A stretch of 64,000 nt of DNA. It comes from Roseococcus sp. SDR (lineage in GTDB: Bacteria; Pseudomonadota; Alphaproteobacteria; Acetobacterales; Acetobacteraceae). Each line of letters starts with the position of its first letter. Within the stretch, counting starts at the first letter, position 1. A program made the translations under genes and the position numbers. Below the pieces are notes generated by a model, which made no database searches, was not told where the DNA came from, and saw only the letters and a list, made by a program, of their open reading frames with translations. Positions 1 to 11,700 of this stretch are shown in pieces. The stretch spans positions 91,915 through 155,914 of the forward strand of contig NZ_JAHRCU010000011.1 of assembly GCF_019083995.1 (NCBI RefSeq). The letters are read 5' to 3'.

Positions 1-1008
1 GCGCCAGTCCGACACCCCGGAATGACCGCGCGCCGGCCCCGTGGCCCAGAGCGCCAGAGTCGGCACGCTGCGCCGCTGCGCCAGGGCCGCCACCGCTTGT
101 GCCCTCTCCTCGGGCGAGGGATCGAACTCGTCCCGGTCGAACAGCATGACGGCGAGGCGGGTGCGCCGTTCGTCGAGTCCGGCGATGACCCGGCGGAAAT
201 CCTCCAGCGCCACGGCCCTCTGCTCGGGCCGCTCGCCATGCGCGGCCGGGGCAGCGGCGAGCACCGTGTCCACCAGATCCGGCCGCTCGGCCGCGGCCTG
301 GATCGCCTGCCAGGCGCCGCGCGACTGCCCGGCCAGGACGATGCGGCGATAGCCCGCCTCGCGCAGCGCCGGCAGGGCGCGGACCAGCCGCGGCAGCGTG
401 ACGAAGAGGTTGTCATCCCCCGGGTGGCGGTCGAAGCGGAAGACGTCGAAGCCGGCCTCGTTCAGCGGCGTCATGATCCCGGGCAGGGCGTGGCCGCGAT
501 GATCCTCCTCGGCGCCGCCATAGCCATGCGCCCAGATCACGGCGCCTTCCGCCGCGCGCGGGCCGCGGTGCAGGTGGAAGGGGCTGCGTGTGAAGGGGCC
601 GATGCCGCCGCGCTCAGGGCTCACGCTCGGCGCGCCGGGCTGCGGCCGGCCATCCGGTCCGCGCAGATCGCCATCCACGGCGAGGATGCGGCAGGGGCTG
701 CCCACCCCCTCGCCCCGCATGCGCGTGAGTTGGCGGTTGCAATTGGCCAGCGCCATGCGCTGTGCCTCCTCCGGGCTGTCATGGCCGGAGACGAGGGACC
801 AGGCGGCGCGGCCATCCGTTCCCTGCGCGAAAGCGAAGGCGGAATGCGGCACGGCGCCCCGATAATGCTGGGTGAAGGAGAGGGACAGGCCGGTCGAGGG
901 CAGCGGGACAGGAATGCTTCGGGCCGAGAAGAAGCGCGCATGCGCCGCCTCATCCGCGCCGGCCGCCAGGGGGGTGAACAGCAGCAGGAGGATCATCAGC
1001 CGACGCAT
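1..1008 (-). CDS. Exported alpha/beta hydrolase, 3' part cut by window edge
   Basis: The reading frame runs from an ATG at 1008 to base 1 without a stop, so about 336 residues are seen and the C-terminus lies outside. The first 18 or so residues ([18 protein letters not shown]) are a clear signal peptide, so the enzyme should be periplasmic or secreted. A nucleophile elbow GQSRG places the likely catalytic Ser near residue 229, and a HGYGG stretch before it fits an oxyanion region. Residues 35-85 carry a segment ending in ALANCN that resembles small DUF4189-like domains. It is divergent from leuS with an 86-base gap. The substrate cannot be told. Confidence 0.75.
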   Translation of the reverse strand, partial: MRRLMILLLLFTPLAAGADEAAHARFFSARSIPVPLPSTGLSLSFTQHYRGAVPHSAFAFAQGTDGRAAWSLVSGHDSPEEAQRMALANCNRQLTRMRGEGVGSPCRILAVDGDLRGPDGRPQPGAPSVSPERGGIGPFTRSPFHLHRGPRAAEGAVIWAHGYGGAEEDHRGHALPGIMTPLNEAGFDVFRFDRHPGDDNLFVTLPRLVRALPALREAGYRRIVLAGQSRGAWQAIQAAAERPDLVDTVLAAAPAAHGERPEQRAVALEDFRRVIAGLDERRTRLAVMLFDRDEFDPSPEERAQAVAALAQRRSVPTLALWATGPARGHSGVSDWR

Positions 1009-1094
1009 GGGGTGCAGTTTGGCACAATTTGCCCCGCCGCAAGACCGAACGCCGCCTTGAGGTGCCCGGCCGGGGGCTCTATTCACCTTCCATC

Positions 1095-3671
1095 ATGCCT
1101 GACACACCCCAACCGCTCCATCACGACACGCGCTACGACTTCGCCGCCGCCGAGCCCCGCTGGCAGCAGGCCTGGGAGGCGGCGCGCTGCTTCTCCGTGC
1201 CTGACGTCCCGCCGGCCGGCGCCAAGAAATACTATGTGCTGGAGATGTTCCCCTACCCCTCGGGCAAGATCCACATGGGGCATGTGCGGAACTACACGCT
1301 GGGCGATGTGGTGGCGCGCTACAAGCGGGCGCAGGGGCACCTCGTCATGCACCCGATGGGCTGGGACGCCTTCGGCCTGCCGGCCGAGAACGCGGCGCGC
1401 GAGCGCGGCACCCACCCGGCGAAATGGACCTACGCCAATATCGCCAATATGCGCGCCGAGCTGAAGCGCATGGGTCTCTCGCTGGAATGGGAGCGGGAGT
1501 TCGCCACCTGCGACCCCGAGTATTACGGCCAGCAGCAGAAGCTATTTCTCGATTGCCTCAAGGCCGGCCTGGTCGAGCGCAAGGAAAGCTGGGTCAACTG
1601 GGACCCGGTGGATGGCACCGTACTGGCCAATGAACAGGTGATCGACGGCAAGGGCTGGCGCTCCGGCGCGCCGGTCGAGAAGAAGAAGCTGAGCCAGTGG
1701 TTCTTCGCCATCACGAAGTTCGCGCCGGAGCTGCTGGAAGCGCTGGGCACGCTGGAGCGCTGGCCCGAGCGCGTGCGGCTGATGCAGGCCAACTGGATCG
1801 GCCGCAGCGAAGGCGCCCGCTTCGCCTTCCAGCTGGCCGAGCCGGTGGATGGCATGACGGATTGCGAGGTCTTCACCACGCGCCCGGACACCCTCTTCGG
1901 CATGAGCTTCCTGGCCGTGGCCGCCGAGCATCCGCTGGCCGCGGCGGCCGCCGCCCGCAACCCGGAGGCCGCGGCCTTCATCGCCGAATGCCGCGCCATG
2001 GGCACGAGCGAGGCGGTGATCGAGCAGGCGGAGAAGAAGGGCTTCGACACCGGCTTCCGCGTGGTGCACCCCTTCACCGGCGAGAGCTTCCCGGTCTGGA
2101 TCGCGAATTTCGTGCTGATGGAATACGGCACCGGCGCGCTCTTCGGCTGCCCGGGCCATGACGAGCGCGACCACGAATTCGCCAGCAAGTATGGCCTGCC
2201 CATCCTGCCCGTGGTGCAGCCGCGGGGCGCCGCGCCCGATTTCTCGGTGGCCGCCAAGCCCTATACCGATGACGGCGTGATCGTGAACTCGCAATGGCTG
2301 GATGGCCTCGACGTGCCAGCCGCCAAGCGCGCCGCGATCGCGAAGCTGGAGGAGATGGGCGCGGGCCAGGGTGTCACGAACTGGCGCCTGCGCGACTGGG
2401 GGGTCTCCCGCCAGCGCTACTGGGGCTGCCCCATTCCCGTCATCCATTGCGATGATTGCGGCGTGGTGCCTGTGCCGGCCGATCAGCTGCCGGTGGTGCT
2501 GCCCGAGGATGTGGATTTCTCCAGGCCCGGCAACCCGCTGGACCACCACCCCACCTGGAAGCACGTGAACTGCCCCTGCTGCGGCAAGCCCGCGCGGCGC
2601 GAGACCGACACCTTCGACACCTTCGTGGACAGCAGCTGGTATTTCGCGCGCTTCTGCTCACCCCGCGCGGGCGAACCGGTGACGAAGGCGGCGGTGGATG
2701 CCTGGCTGCCGGTGGACCAGTATATCGGCGGCATCGAGCACGCGATCCTGCACCTGCTCTACAGCCGCTTCTTCACCCGCGCGATGAAGGCGACCGGCCA
2801 TGTGAAGCTGGACGAGCCCTTCGCCGGCCTCTTCACCCAGGGCATGGTCACGCATGAGAGCTATCGCTCGGCGGTGGATCAGCGCTGGCTCTACCCGGAA
2901 GAGGTGGAAAAGCTCGGCGACGGCACCGCCGTCGTGAAGGGCACGAATGAGCCGGTGATCGTCGGCCGTATCGAGAGCATGTCCAAGTCGAAGCGGAACA
3001 CGGTGGACCCGGGCGCCATCATCAACCGCTACGGTGCGGATACGGCGCGCTGGTTCATCCTGAGCGACAACCCCCCCGAGCGCGACATGGAGTGGTCGGA
3101 ATCCGGCGTGGCCGGCGCCAGCCGTTTCATCGGCCGCATCTGGCGCCTCGCGCAGAGCATGGTCGAGGCGGACAAGCCGGACGAGGCGGTCGGCAAGAAG
3201 CTGCGCCAGGCGACGCACCGCGCCATCGCCGCCGTGACCGAGGCGCTGGAGGCCTTCACCTTCAACGTGGCCGTGGCCAAGATCCACGAACTCGCCAACA
3301 CCATCGGCGACAGCGCCACCGCCCCGCTCGCCGCGCGGCGCGAAGCGATGGAGGCGCTGGTGCGCCTCAGCGCTCCGATGATGCCGCATCTCGCCGAGGA
3401 GATCTGGGCGCTGCTCAATCCGGGCCGGGGCCTTGTCGCGCAACTGCCATGGCTGGAAGCCGACCCCGCCCTGTTGCGCGCCGAGACCGCCACCCTCGCC
3501 GTTCAGGTGCTGGGCAAGCTGCGCGGCACGATCGAGGTCTCGGTGGATGCGAGCGACGAGGAGGTCTTCGCCCTCGCCGAGGCCGAGCCGAACGTGATCC
3601 GCGCGCTGGACGGCAAGCCGGTGAAGAAGCGCATCCATGTGAAAGGCCGGGTGGTCAACCTTGTCATCTAG
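1095..3671 (+). CDS. leuS: Leucyl-tRNA synthetase
   Basis: The 858-residue protein charges tRNA-Leu with leucine in the cytoplasm. It is a class I synthetase: the HIGH motif appears as HMGHVRNY near residue 50 and KMSKS as SMSKSKRN near residue 632. The segment between them contains the large CP1 editing insertion, including the TTRPDT motif. Its length matches the bacterial family (about 860). The ATG at 1095 is preferred over an upstream in-frame codon at 1029 because homologues begin just before the RYDF motif. It heads a leuS-lptE-holA cluster, a typical alphaproteobacterial order; lptE overlaps its 3' end. Confidence 0.97.
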   Translation: MPDTPQPLHHDTRYDFAAAEPRWQQAWEAARCFSVPDVPPAGAKKYYVLEMFPYPSGKIHMGHVRNYTLGDVVARYKRAQGHLVMHPMGWDAFGLPAENAARERGTHPAKWTYANIANMRAELKRMGLSLEWEREFATCDPEYYGQQQKLFLDCLKAGLVERKESWVNWDPVDGTVLANEQVIDGKGWRSGAPVEKKKLSQWFFAITKFAPELLEALGTLERWPERVRLMQANWIGRSEGARFAFQLAEPVDGMTDCEVFTTRPDTLFGMSFLAVAAEHPLAAAAAARNPEAAAFIAECRAMGTSEAVIEQAEKKGFDTGFRVVHPFTGESFPVWIANFVLMEYGTGALFGCPGHDERDHEFASKYGLPILPVVQPRGAAPDFSVAAKPYTDDGVIVNSQWLDGLDVPAAKRAAIAKLEEMGAGQGVTNWRLRDWGVSRQRYWGCPIPVIHCDDCGVVPVPADQLPVVLPEDVDFSRPGNPLDHHPTWKHVNCPCCGKPARRETDTFDTFVDSSWYFARFCSPRAGEPVTKAAVDAWLPVDQYIGGIEHAILHLLYSRFFTRAMKATGHVKLDEPFAGLFTQGMVTHESYRSAVDQRWLYPEEVEKLGDGTAVVKGTNEPVIVGRIESMSKSKRNTVDPGAIINRYGADTARWFILSDNPPERDMEWSESGVAGASRFIGRIWRLAQSMVEADKPDEAVGKKLRQATHRAIAAVTEALEAFTFNVAVAKIHELANTIGDSATAPLAARREAMEALVRLSAPMMPHLAEEIWALLNPGRGLVAQLPWLEADPALLRAETATLAVQVLGKLRGTIEVSVDASDEEVFALAEAEPNVIRALDGKPVKKRIHVKGRVVNLVI

Positions 3672-4206
3672 ACGCGCCCTGCTCGCCGCCCCGCTGCTTG
3701 CCCTAGGCGCTTGCGGCTTCCAGCCTCTCTATGGCGAGGGGGGCACCGGCGCCGCGGTCGGAGCCAATGAGCCAAGCCTCGCCGAGGCCCTGGCTTCGGT
3801 ACGGGTCGGCCTCATCCCCGAACGCAACGGGCAGCTGATGCGGCGCGCGCTGCAGCGCCAGCTCGAAGGCGGGCGCCCGGGCGTGCAGGCCCGCTACGAC
3901 CTCGAGGTGCAGCTGATCTACGCGACCGAAGTGCTGGGGTACCAGACCGACGGCCTGGCGACGCGCGTGCGCATCGTCGCAACAGCCAGCTGGGTGCTGG
4001 CCACCCAATCCGTTCCGCGCGAAGTCGTGGATCGTGGCTCGGCGCGCACGGTGGACGCCTATAACTTGCCCAACCTGCAGTTCTTCGCCTCGGACGCCTC
4101 GCGGGAGGATATGGAGCGCCGCCTGGTGGCCGAGCTCAGCCAGCGCGTGACGGTGGGCGTCGCCGCCGCGCTCCGGCGCCGGATGTCGTCCCCCGCAGCG
4201 ACCTGA
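3661..4206 (+). CDS. lptE: LPS-assembly lipoprotein LptE
   Basis: This 181-residue protein is expected to plug and assist the LptD outer-membrane translocon that inserts lipopolysaccharide. It has a short charged N-terminus, a hydrophobic stretch and a lipobox LALGAC followed by GFQPLYG, a sequence typical of LptE just after the lipidated Cys. The apparent start is TTG at 3661, inside the last codons of leuS (11-base overlap); no better start is available before the signal peptide. Its place between leuS and holA is the usual synteny and supports the call despite low sequence conservation in this family. Confidence 0.88.
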   Translation: MSSRRALLAAPLLALGACGFQPLYGEGGTGAAVGANEPSLAEALASVRVGLIPERNGQLMRRALQRQLEGGRPGVQARYDLEVQLIYATEVLGYQTDGLATRVRIVATASWVLATQSVPREVVDRGSARTVDAYNLPNLQFFASDASREDMERRLVAELSQRVTVGVAAALRRRMSSPAAT

Positions 4207-4208
4207 CC

Positions 4209-5222
4209 GTGGTTGCGAAGCTCGATCCGCGACGCCTTGCCGGCTTTCTGGCCGAGCCACCGGCCGAATGCCGCGTCGTGCTGCTGATCGGTGATGATGC
4301 GGGCCTGGTGAATGAGCGCGCCGCGGCGCTGGTGCGTGCGGTGGCGGGCAATGACCCCATCTGCATCGTGGAGCCGCCGCGCGAGGCGGCGCGCGACCCG
4401 GGCTCGCTGGCCGGCGAAGCGGCTTCCGTGCCACTGATGGGCGGACGCATGGCGATCCGCATCCGCGATCCGCGCGATGCCTGGGCCGAGGCGGTGAAGG
4501 CGGCGCTGGCCGGGCCTGGCCCCGGCCTCGTCATCATCGAGGGCGCGGGGCTCACCGGCAAATCCAAGCTGAAGGCGCTGGTGGCCGCCGATCCGCGCGG
4601 CCAGGTGATCGAATGCTATGCCGAACGCGGGCGGGACCTGACCGCCTCCATCACGCGCATCCTGGGTGAGCTGGGTGCGGCAGCCGAACCGGCGGCGCTG
4701 GATTGGCTGACCGAACGCGCGGGCGAAGACCGCATGGCCATGCGCCGCGCTCTGGAGGTGCTGGCGCTGCATGCCGAGCCCGGTCAGAAGATCTCCGTCG
4801 AGGATGCGATGGAGCTGCTGGGCGAGGGCAGCATGCTGGACCTGGACGAGGCGCTGATGGCGGCCTCGCTGGGCGAGGTGGCGGTGGCGGACCGCGCCAT
4901 CGCCAAGGCCTTCGGCGAGGGGGCCAACCCGGTGCAGGTGCTCCGCGCCGCCCTGCGCCACACGCAGCGGCTGCACATGGCGCGGCTCGCCATGGAAGGC
5001 GGCGCCTCGGCCGATGAAGCGGTGGGCGCGCTGCGCCCGCCGGTCTTCTGGAAGGCGAAGCCGGCGATGGTGCGGGCGCTCTCGCGCTGGTCCGTGGCAC
5101 GGCTGGAGGCGCTGGGCGCCGCGCTGCTGCGCGCGGAGCGGCAGGCGAAGACGACCGGGCTGCCGGATGAGACGGTGGCGCGGCAGGTGGTGCTGGGGCT
5201 CGCCCGGAGCGCGGCGCGTTAG
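4209..5222 (+). CDS. holA: DNA polymerase III delta subunit
   Basis: The 337-residue product is the wrench subunit of the clamp loader that opens the beta sliding clamp during replication. The N-terminal region (VVLLIGDDAGLVNERA) is the degenerate AAA+ core of delta, and the later helices (ISVEDAMELLGEGSMLDLDEAL and the KAKPAMVRALSRW region) match the collar domain. Length is normal (330-345). It starts with GTG at 4209, two bases after the lptE stop, so the three genes are probably cotranscribed. Its stop overlaps the convergent PhzF-family gene by four bases. Confidence 0.93.
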   Translation: MVAKLDPRRLAGFLAEPPAECRVVLLIGDDAGLVNERAAALVRAVAGNDPICIVEPPREAARDPGSLAGEAASVPLMGGRMAIRIRDPRDAWAEAVKAALAGPGPGLVIIEGAGLTGKSKLKALVAADPRGQVIECYAERGRDLTASITRILGELGAAAEPAALDWLTERAGEDRMAMRRALEVLALHAEPGQKISVEDAMELLGEGSMLDLDEALMAASLGEVAVADRAIAKAFGEGANPVQVLRAALRHTQRLHMARLAMEGGASADEAVGALRPPVFWKAKPAMVRALSRWSVARLEALGAALLRAERQAKTTGLPDETVARQVVLGLARSAAR

Positions 5223-6106
5223 AGCCGGAAGCGGCCCTCGAAGACTGGGACACAGCGGCCCGCCACGCGCGCGCGCACGCCATCGGGCGCACGACACGCG
5301 GTGGCGCTGAGAAGGCTTGGGCGCCCCATCTCGACGCCCTGCGTGATCTCGACGCTGAGCGACTCCGCACTGGTGAGGGAGAGCAGCAAGGCCGCCAGCG
5401 GCGTGGCGGCGCTGCCGGTTGCCGCATCCTCGACCGTGCCGGAGAGTGGCGAGAACATGCGCGTGCGCAGCCGCCCCTCCCCCGCATGCGCGTAGAGGTA
5501 GAGCGGCAGGCGGCGCGGGCCGAGATGCGGGAATTCCAGCGCCGCCGCGGCGAAGCGCGCGAGGTCCGGCTTCGCGCGGCCCATCGCCTCTGGCGTGACT
5601 TCCGCCACCACGAAGGAATTGCCGACCGAGGCCATGACAGGGCGATGCGCGCTGGTCACCACATCCGCCTCCGCCAGGCCGACACAGCCCGCCACCAGCG
5701 CGGGCGGCATCTCGGGGCCGAGAGAGAGCGGCTGCGGCGCGCCGATCTCGGCGCCGATCACGGCACCGGCGGCATCGCGCTGCACCGTCACCTCGACGAG
5801 CCCAGCGATCTCCTCGAAGCGGAGCAATCCGTCGGTCGCGCGATCCGCCAGCACGAAACCGGTGCCGACATTGGGATGGCCGGCGAAGGGCATCTCGGCC
5901 ACGCGGTTGAAGATGCGCACGCGGGCGGTGTTGCCGGGGTTCTCCGGCGGCAGGACGAAGGTGGTCTCGCTCAGGTTCAACTCGGCGGCGAGCGACTGCA
6001 TCTGCGCATCCGTCAGCCCGCGCGCATCGGGAAAGACGGCGAGCTGATTGCCGCCGAAGCGCGTGTCGGTGAAGACGTCCAGCGTCACGAAATCCCAGGC
6101 GTTCAC
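5219..6106 (-). CDS. PhzF-family isomerase/epimerase
   Basis: This 295-residue protein belongs to the PhzF / YddE family, which has two diaminopimelate-epimerase-like halves and catalyses proton shifts on small metabolites. Visible signatures are FGGNQLAVF near residue 17, the conserved Glu in LSETTFV near residue 45, FAGHPNVGT near residue 70, and GTVEDAATGSAATPLAA in the C-terminal half. The start is a GTG at 6106 that overlaps the exonuclease III stop (GTGA), so translation is probably coupled. There is no phenazine operon around it, so the substrate is unknown. Confidence 0.9.
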   Translation of the reverse strand: MNAWDFVTLDVFTDTRFGGNQLAVFPDARGLTDAQMQSLAAELNLSETTFVLPPENPGNTARVRIFNRVAEMPFAGHPNVGTGFVLADRATDGLLRFEEIAGLVEVTVQRDAAGAVIGAEIGAPQPLSLGPEMPPALVAGCVGLAEADVVTSAHRPVMASVGNSFVVAEVTPEAMGRAKPDLARFAAAALEFPHLGPRRLPLYLYAHAGEGRLRTRMFSPLSGTVEDAATGSAATPLAALLLSLTSAESLSVEITQGVEMGRPSLLSATACRAPDGVRARVAGRCVPVFEGRFRL

Positions 6107-6912
6107 AGCTTCATCTCCACCATCACGGGCACGTGGTCGCTGGCCTTTTCCCAGCCGCGCGCGGGCTTGAGGATGTGGTGGCTGGCCAGGCTCCCGCGCA
6201 GATCCTGGCTGACCCAGACGTGATCGAGCCGGCGACCGCGATCCGCCGCCTCCCAATCCTTCGCGCGGTAGGACCACCATGTGTAGAGCTTCTGCTCCGC
6301 CGGCACGAAGTGGCGCAGCGCGTCATGCCAATCGCCCGCGCGCATCCAGCCCTGCAGGGCTTCCACCTCGATCGGCGTATGGGAGACGACGTCGAGCAAT
6401 TGCTTGTGGGACCAGACGTCATGCTCCAGCGGCGCGATGTTGAGGTCGCCCACCAGCACGGCGCGGCGCAGCGGCGTCTGCTGCGCGAACCAGGCGGTTG
6501 CTTCCGCGATCAGGTCGAGCTTGTGGGCGAATTTCGGATTGGCCTCGCGGTCCGGAATGTCGCCGCCGGCGGGGACGTAGAAATTGTGCAGGTCGAGCGG
6601 GCCGGAGGGCAGCGCCAGTGTCACGCCGACATGGCGGCAATCGCCCTTCATGCACCAGTCCGGGTCGCCCTCGCGCGCGGTGAAGGGGATGCGCGAGAGC
6701 ACGGCGACGCCGTTATAGCCCTTCATGCCGCGCATGGTGACGTGCTCGAAGCCGAGTGCTCGGATGCCTTCCAGCGGGAAGAGCTCATCCGGGCACTTCG
6801 TCTCCTGCAGGCAGAGGACGTCGGGCTTCAGCGCGGCGTCGAGATCCGCCAGCAAAGGCAGGCGGAGCCGGACGGAGTTGATGTTCCAGGTGGCGATGCG
6901 CAGCGCGGGCAA
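6103..6912 (-). CDS. xthA: Exodeoxyribonuclease III
   Basis: A 269-residue member of the exonuclease-endonuclease-phosphatase superfamily that cleaves abasic sites and trims 3' ends in base-excision repair. Family motifs are all present: TWNINSVR at the N-terminus, LQETKCPD with the metal-binding Glu, the GDLNIAP loop, RLDHVW, and a C-terminal SDHVPV with the catalytic Asp-His. The start looks like TTG at 6912, directly before LRIATWN where homologues begin; the ribosome binding site is weak, so the exact start is uncertain. It lies upstream of and overlaps the PhzF-family gene. Confidence 0.94.
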   Translation of the reverse strand: MPALRIATWNINSVRLRLPLLADLDAALKPDVLCLQETKCPDELFPLEGIRALGFEHVTMRGMKGYNGVAVLSRIPFTAREGDPDWCMKGDCRHVGVTLALPSGPLDLHNFYVPAGGDIPDREANPKFAHKLDLIAEATAWFAQQTPLRRAVLVGDLNIAPLEHDVWSHKQLLDVVSHTPIEVEALQGWMRAGDWHDALRHFVPAEQKLYTWWSYRAKDWEAADRGRRLDHVWVSQDLRGSLASHHILKPARGWEKASDHVPVMVEMKL

Positions 6913-6970
6913 GGGCAGGACTCGCTGGTCGTGAGCCCTTGGTTTGCCGCGCTGCGCGCCGTTTGGGAAG

Positions 6971-7849
6971 TCAGCCGCCGGCGGCTTCGATCTTGTCCTG
7001 CGTCTTCGTCTCGAAGTCGCTGGCGTCGTGGCGCTCGCGCAGCTGGCCCTCGGGCTCGCCCACCATGCGGTTCACCATGCGGCCGCGCTTCACGGCGGGG
7101 CGGGCATGGATCTGATCGGCCCAGCGGAGCACGTTCTTGTACTCATGCACCGAGAGGAACTCGGCCGCGCCATAGGACCAGCCCTTCACCAGGCCGCCAT
7201 ACCAGGGCCAGACGGCGATGTCGGCGATGGTGTAGTCAGGGCCGGCCAGGTACTCGCTCTCGGCCAGGCGGCGGTCCAGCACGTCGAGCTGGCGCTTCAC
7301 TTCCATGGCGAAGCGGTCGATCGGGTATTCCTGCTTGGTCGGCGCATAGGCGTAGAAATGGCCGAAGCCGCCGCCGAGATAGGGCGCGCTGCCCATCTGC
7401 CAGAAGAGCCAGGAGAGGGTTTCGGCGCGCGCCGCCGTCTCCGTCGGCAGGAATTCGCCGAATTTCTCCGCGAGATGCATCAGGATGGCGCCTGATTCGA
7501 AGACGCGGATGGGCTTGGGGCCGCTGCGATCCAGCAGCGCGGGGATCTTGGAATTGGGGTTCACGGCCACGAAGCCGGAGCCGAACTGCTCGCCCTCGCC
7601 GATGCGGATCAGCCAGGCGTCGTATTCGGCGCCTTTGTGGCCGCGGGCCAGCAGCTCCTCCAGCATCACCGTCACCTTCACGCCATTGGGCGTGCCGAGC
7701 GAATAGAGCTGGAGCGGATGCTTGCCGACCGGCAGCTCCTTCTCATGCGTCGGGCCCGCGATGGGGCGGTTGATGTTGGCGAAGCGGCCGCCACTGGCCT
7801 TCACCCAGGTCCAGACCTTGGGCGGGGTGTATTCGGGGGCGTCGGTCAT
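6971..7849 (-). CDS. yghU: YghU-like glutathione-dependent disulfide-bond oxidoreductase
   Basis: This 292-residue glutathione transferase of the Nu class (YghU/YfcG type) is expected to reduce small disulfides with two bound glutathiones. The N-terminal extension (TPPKVWTWVKASGGRFANIN) before the thioredoxin fold is a hallmark of YghU, followed by LYSLGTPNGVKVTVMLEE and the FESGAILMHLAEK segment that binds glutathione. The C-terminal helical domain begins with WLFWQMGSAPYLGG. An AGGAG ribosome binding site eight bases before the ATG at 7849 fixes the start. It follows the peptide transporter genes on the same strand but is probably separate from them. Confidence 0.92.
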   Translation of the reverse strand: MTDAPEYTPPKVWTWVKASGGRFANINRPIAGPTHEKELPVGKHPLQLYSLGTPNGVKVTVMLEELLARGHKGAEYDAWLIRIGEGEQFGSGFVAVNPNSKIPALLDRSGPKPIRVFESGAILMHLAEKFGEFLPTETAARAETLSWLFWQMGSAPYLGGGFGHFYAYAPTKQEYPIDRFAMEVKRQLDVLDRRLAESEYLAGPDYTIADIAVWPWYGGLVKGWSYGAAEFLSVHEYKNVLRWADQIHARPAVKRGRMVNRMVGEPEGQLRERHDASDFETKTQDKIEAAGG

Positions 7850-7890
7850 GCGAGGGGCTCCTGTGCTGCCCCTCATGTCGGGCCGTGGCG

Positions 7891-8861
7891 TCAGCCGCGC
7901 AAGTGGCAGGAGACCCAGTGGCCTGGCGTCACCTCGCGCAGCTCCGGCGCTTCGCTGCGGCATTGGCCGGCATTGGCGATGGGGCAGCGCGTGTGGAAAT
8001 GGCAGCCCGAGGGCGGGCGCAGCGGGCTCGGCACATCGCCCTTCAGCATGATGCGGCTCCGCTTCACCGTCGGGTCCGGAATCGGCACGGCGGAAAGCAG
8101 GGCTTCCGTGTAGGGGTGCAGCGGGTTGGTGTAGAGGTCGCGCGCGCTCGCGATCTCGACGATGCGGCCGAGATACATCACCGCGACACGGTCGCTGATG
8201 TGCTCCACCACCGAGAGATCGTGGGCGATGAAGAGGAAGGTGAGGCCGAACTTCTCCTGCAGGTCTTCCAGCAGGTTCACCACCTGCGCCTGGATGGAGA
8301 CGTCGAGCGCGCTCACCGGCTCATCGCAGATGACGAGCTTGGGCTTGACCGCCAGCGCGCGCGCGATGCCGATGCGCTGGCGCTGCCCGCCCGAGAATTC
8401 ATGCGGGAAGCGGCGCATATGGTCGGCGTTGAGGCCCACCGTCTCCAGCAGCTCCACCACGCGGTCCTCACGCTCGCGCGCGGTCCTGGCCAACTTATGG
8501 ATGATCAGCGCCTCGGCGATGATGCTGCCCACCGTCATGCGCGGATTGAGCGAGGCGAAGGGGTCCTGGAAGATGATCTGCATGTCCCGGCGCAGGTCGC
8601 CGAGCTTTTCGTGATCCAGCGCCGTGACGTCGCGCCCCTCGAACTTCACCTCGCCGGAGGTGGGCTCGATGAGGCGGAGGATGAGGCGGCCGGTGGTGGA
8701 CTTGCCGCAGCCGGATTCGCCCACCAGGCCCAGCGTCTCGCCGGCCTGGAGGTCGAAACTCACACCACTGACGGCATGCACGTGATCCACCGTGCGGCGC
8801 AGCAGCCCGCCCTTCACGGGGAAGCGCTTCACCAGTTTCTTCACGCTGAGCAGAGGCTGGG

Positions 8862-8865
<4 letters not shown>
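7891..8865 (-). CDS. Peptide ABC transporter ATP-binding protein, DppF/OppF type
   Basis: One of the two ATPases energising the peptide importer encoded upstream; 324 residues. Walker A is GESGCGKST near residue 51, the ABC signature is SGGQRQR, and Walker B is [12 protein letters not shown]. The C-terminus carries the oligopeptide-type extension ([16 protein letters not shown]) and a cluster with Cys in [13 protein letters not shown] typical of Dpp/Opp ATPases that bind an iron-sulfur cluster. The ATG at 8865 overlaps the stop of the preceding ATPase gene (ATGA), and this is the last gene of the transporter operon. Confidence 0.93.
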
Positions 8866-9835
<970 letters not shown>

Positions 9836-9839
<4 letters not shown>

Positions 9840-10768
9840 TGCACGCGCCTCGGGTCGAGCGCGTCGCGCAGGCCATCCCCCACGAAGTTGATGGTCAGCA
9901 CCGTCAGGAAGATGGCGAGGCCGGGGAAGATCGCCCAATGCGGGGCGAAGTCCAGATTGTCCTTCGCGTCGAAGAGCAGGCGCCCCCAGGTCGGCGTATC
10001 GGGCGGGAAGCCAAGGCCGAGGAAGGAGAGCGTGGATTCCGCCAGGATCGCGCCCGCCACGTCGATCGAGGCGGCGACGATCACGGGGCCCAGCGCATTG
10101 GGCAGGATGTGCTGCACCACGATCCGCACGCGGGAGGCGCCGAGCGCCCGGGCCGCCTCGACGAATTCCTTCTCCCGCAGGGAGAAGAATTGCGCGCGCA
10201 CGAGGCGGGCCACCTGCATCCAGTTGAACAGGCCGATCACGGCCACGATCATGATGAAGACGCCGAGCTCCTGCCCCACCAGATCGGCCAGCGCGTCGCG
10301 GAAGAGGTAGATGATGAGCAGCAGCAGCGGCAGCTGCGGCAGGGAGAGAAACAGGTCCGTCACCCACATCAGCGCCACATCCACCGGCCCCTTGGACATG
10401 CCGGCGATGGCGCCGACCAGCACGCCGACGGTGACGGCGACCCCCATGGCGGCGAAGCCCACGGCCAGCGAGATGCGGCCACCATAGAGCACGCGCGCGA
10501 GCAGATCCTGCCCCAAATCATCCGTGCCGAAGGGATGCGCGAGCGAAGGCCCCTGCAAGCGGGCGGTGAAATCGATCTCGTCGATCGGCACGGTCCAAAA
10601 GAGCGGGCCGAAGAGCACGGCCAGGATCATCAGGCCCAGCACCACGGCGCTGCCCACCGCGAGCTTGTGCTTGCGGAAGCGGCGCCAGGCCTCGCCCGCC
10701 GGCGTCACCGGCGCGCGCCTGGCAGGAGCCGCGCTAGCTGTAGCTGATGCGGGGGTCGAGCCAGCCAT
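9836..10768 (-). CDS. Peptide ABC transporter permease, DppC type
   Basis: Second integral membrane subunit of the importer, up to 310 residues. It has an N-terminal cytoplasmic stretch, WRRFRKHKLAVGSAVVL entering the first membrane segment, and the binding-protein-dependent permease loop (EFVEAARALGASRVRIVVQHI) that docks the ATPases. About six membrane segments are expected. The ATG at 10768 overlaps the previous permease gene by 35 bases; a GTG at 10708, just before the conserved WRRF region, is an alternative start, so the first 20 residues are doubtful. Confidence 0.9.
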
Positions 10769-11693
10769 AGATCACGTCCGCGAGCAGGTTGAAGAAGATG
10801 ACGAGGCAGGCGAAGACGAAGGTCACCGCCATGATCACCGGCGTGTCATTGGCCAGCACCGCCGAGATGAGCAGCGAGCCGATGCCGGGCACGCGGAAGA
10901 TCTGCTCCGTCACGATGGCGCCGCCGAAGACGGCCGGCATCTGGAGCGCCACCAGCGTCACCACCGGGATCAGCGCATTGCGCACCACATGGCGGTTGAT
11001 GACGCGCCGCTCCGGGATGCCCTTGGCGCGCGCCGTCGTCACGTAGTCCAGGCGCACCACGTCAAGCACGGCGGAGCGGACGAAGCGCGTCCAGGCCGCC
11101 CCCTGGAACAGGCCCAGCACGGTGATGGGCATGATGGATTGCTTGATGTGCTCCCACCACCATTGCCAACCCGTGGCGTCGATCTGCGCGCGATAGACGA
11201 AGGGCAGCCAGTCCAGGTGGATGGAAAACAGCATGATGAGCAGCAGCCCGGTGAAGAAGGTGGGCAGCGAGAAGCCGACAAAGGCGAGCGTATTGGCCAC
11301 CTGGTCGAAGATCGAATAGGGCCGCGTCGCCGCCATGATGCCGACCGGCAGCGCGATGGCGAGTGCGAGGATCTGCGAGGAACCGATGACGATGAGCGTC
11401 ACCGGCAGGCGCTGCAAGATCAGCTGGTCCACATCCACGCGGCTGACGAAGGAGAAGCCCCATTCGCCCTGCAGCATGGAGGTCAGCCAGCGGAAATAGC
11501 GGATATGCACCGGGTCATCGATGCCGAGGCTGGCGCGCAGGGCGAGCCGCACCTCGGGCGGGATGGCCGGGTTGGTGGCCAATTCCTCGAAGGGGTCACC
11601 CGGTGCCAGCGCCAGCACGGTGAAGAGGATCACGCTGATCCCGAGCAGGCTCGGGATCGCGATCAGCAGGCGGCGGAGAAGATACTGGGCCAC
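10734..11693 (-). CDS. Peptide ABC transporter permease, DppB type
   Basis: First membrane subunit of the importer, 319 residues. AQYLLRRLLIAIPSLLGISV is the standard DppB N-terminal membrane segment, GDPFEELATNPAIPPE is the conserved periplasmic region, and the cytoplasmic EAA loop (YVTTARAKGIPERRVINRHV) is present. The GTG at 11693 is chosen because homologues begin there; it lies seven bases after the binding-protein stop. The gene order binding protein, B, C, D, F is the classical Dpp arrangement. Confidence 0.91.
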   Translation of the reverse strand: MAQYLLRRLLIAIPSLLGISVILFTVLALAPGDPFEELATNPAIPPEVRLALRASLGIDDPVHIRYFRWLTSMLQGEWGFSFVSRVDVDQLILQRLPVTLIVIGSSQILALAIALPVGIMAATRPYSIFDQVANTLAFVGFSLPTFFTGLLLIMLFSIHLDWLPFVYRAQIDATGWQWWWEHIKQSIMPITVLGLFQGAAWTRFVRSAVLDVVRLDYVTTARAKGIPERRVINRHVVRNALIPVVTLVALQMPAVFGGAIVTEQIFRVPGIGSLLISAVLANDTPVIMAVTFVFACLVIFFNLLADVIYGWLDPRISYS

Positions 11694-11700
11694 GGGGCGA

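Noticed and set aside
22..1464. Long plus-strand open frame of 480 codons over the hydrolase and leuS start
   Set aside because: Arg/Ala-rich translation without domain; it is the antisense shadow of the exported hydrolase, whose minus-strand frame has a signal peptide and GQSRG, and it runs out of frame through leuS.
5219..6106. Phenazine biosynthesis gene
   Set aside because: Only the PhzF-family fold is present; none of phzA-G is nearby, so a general isomerase is the safer call.
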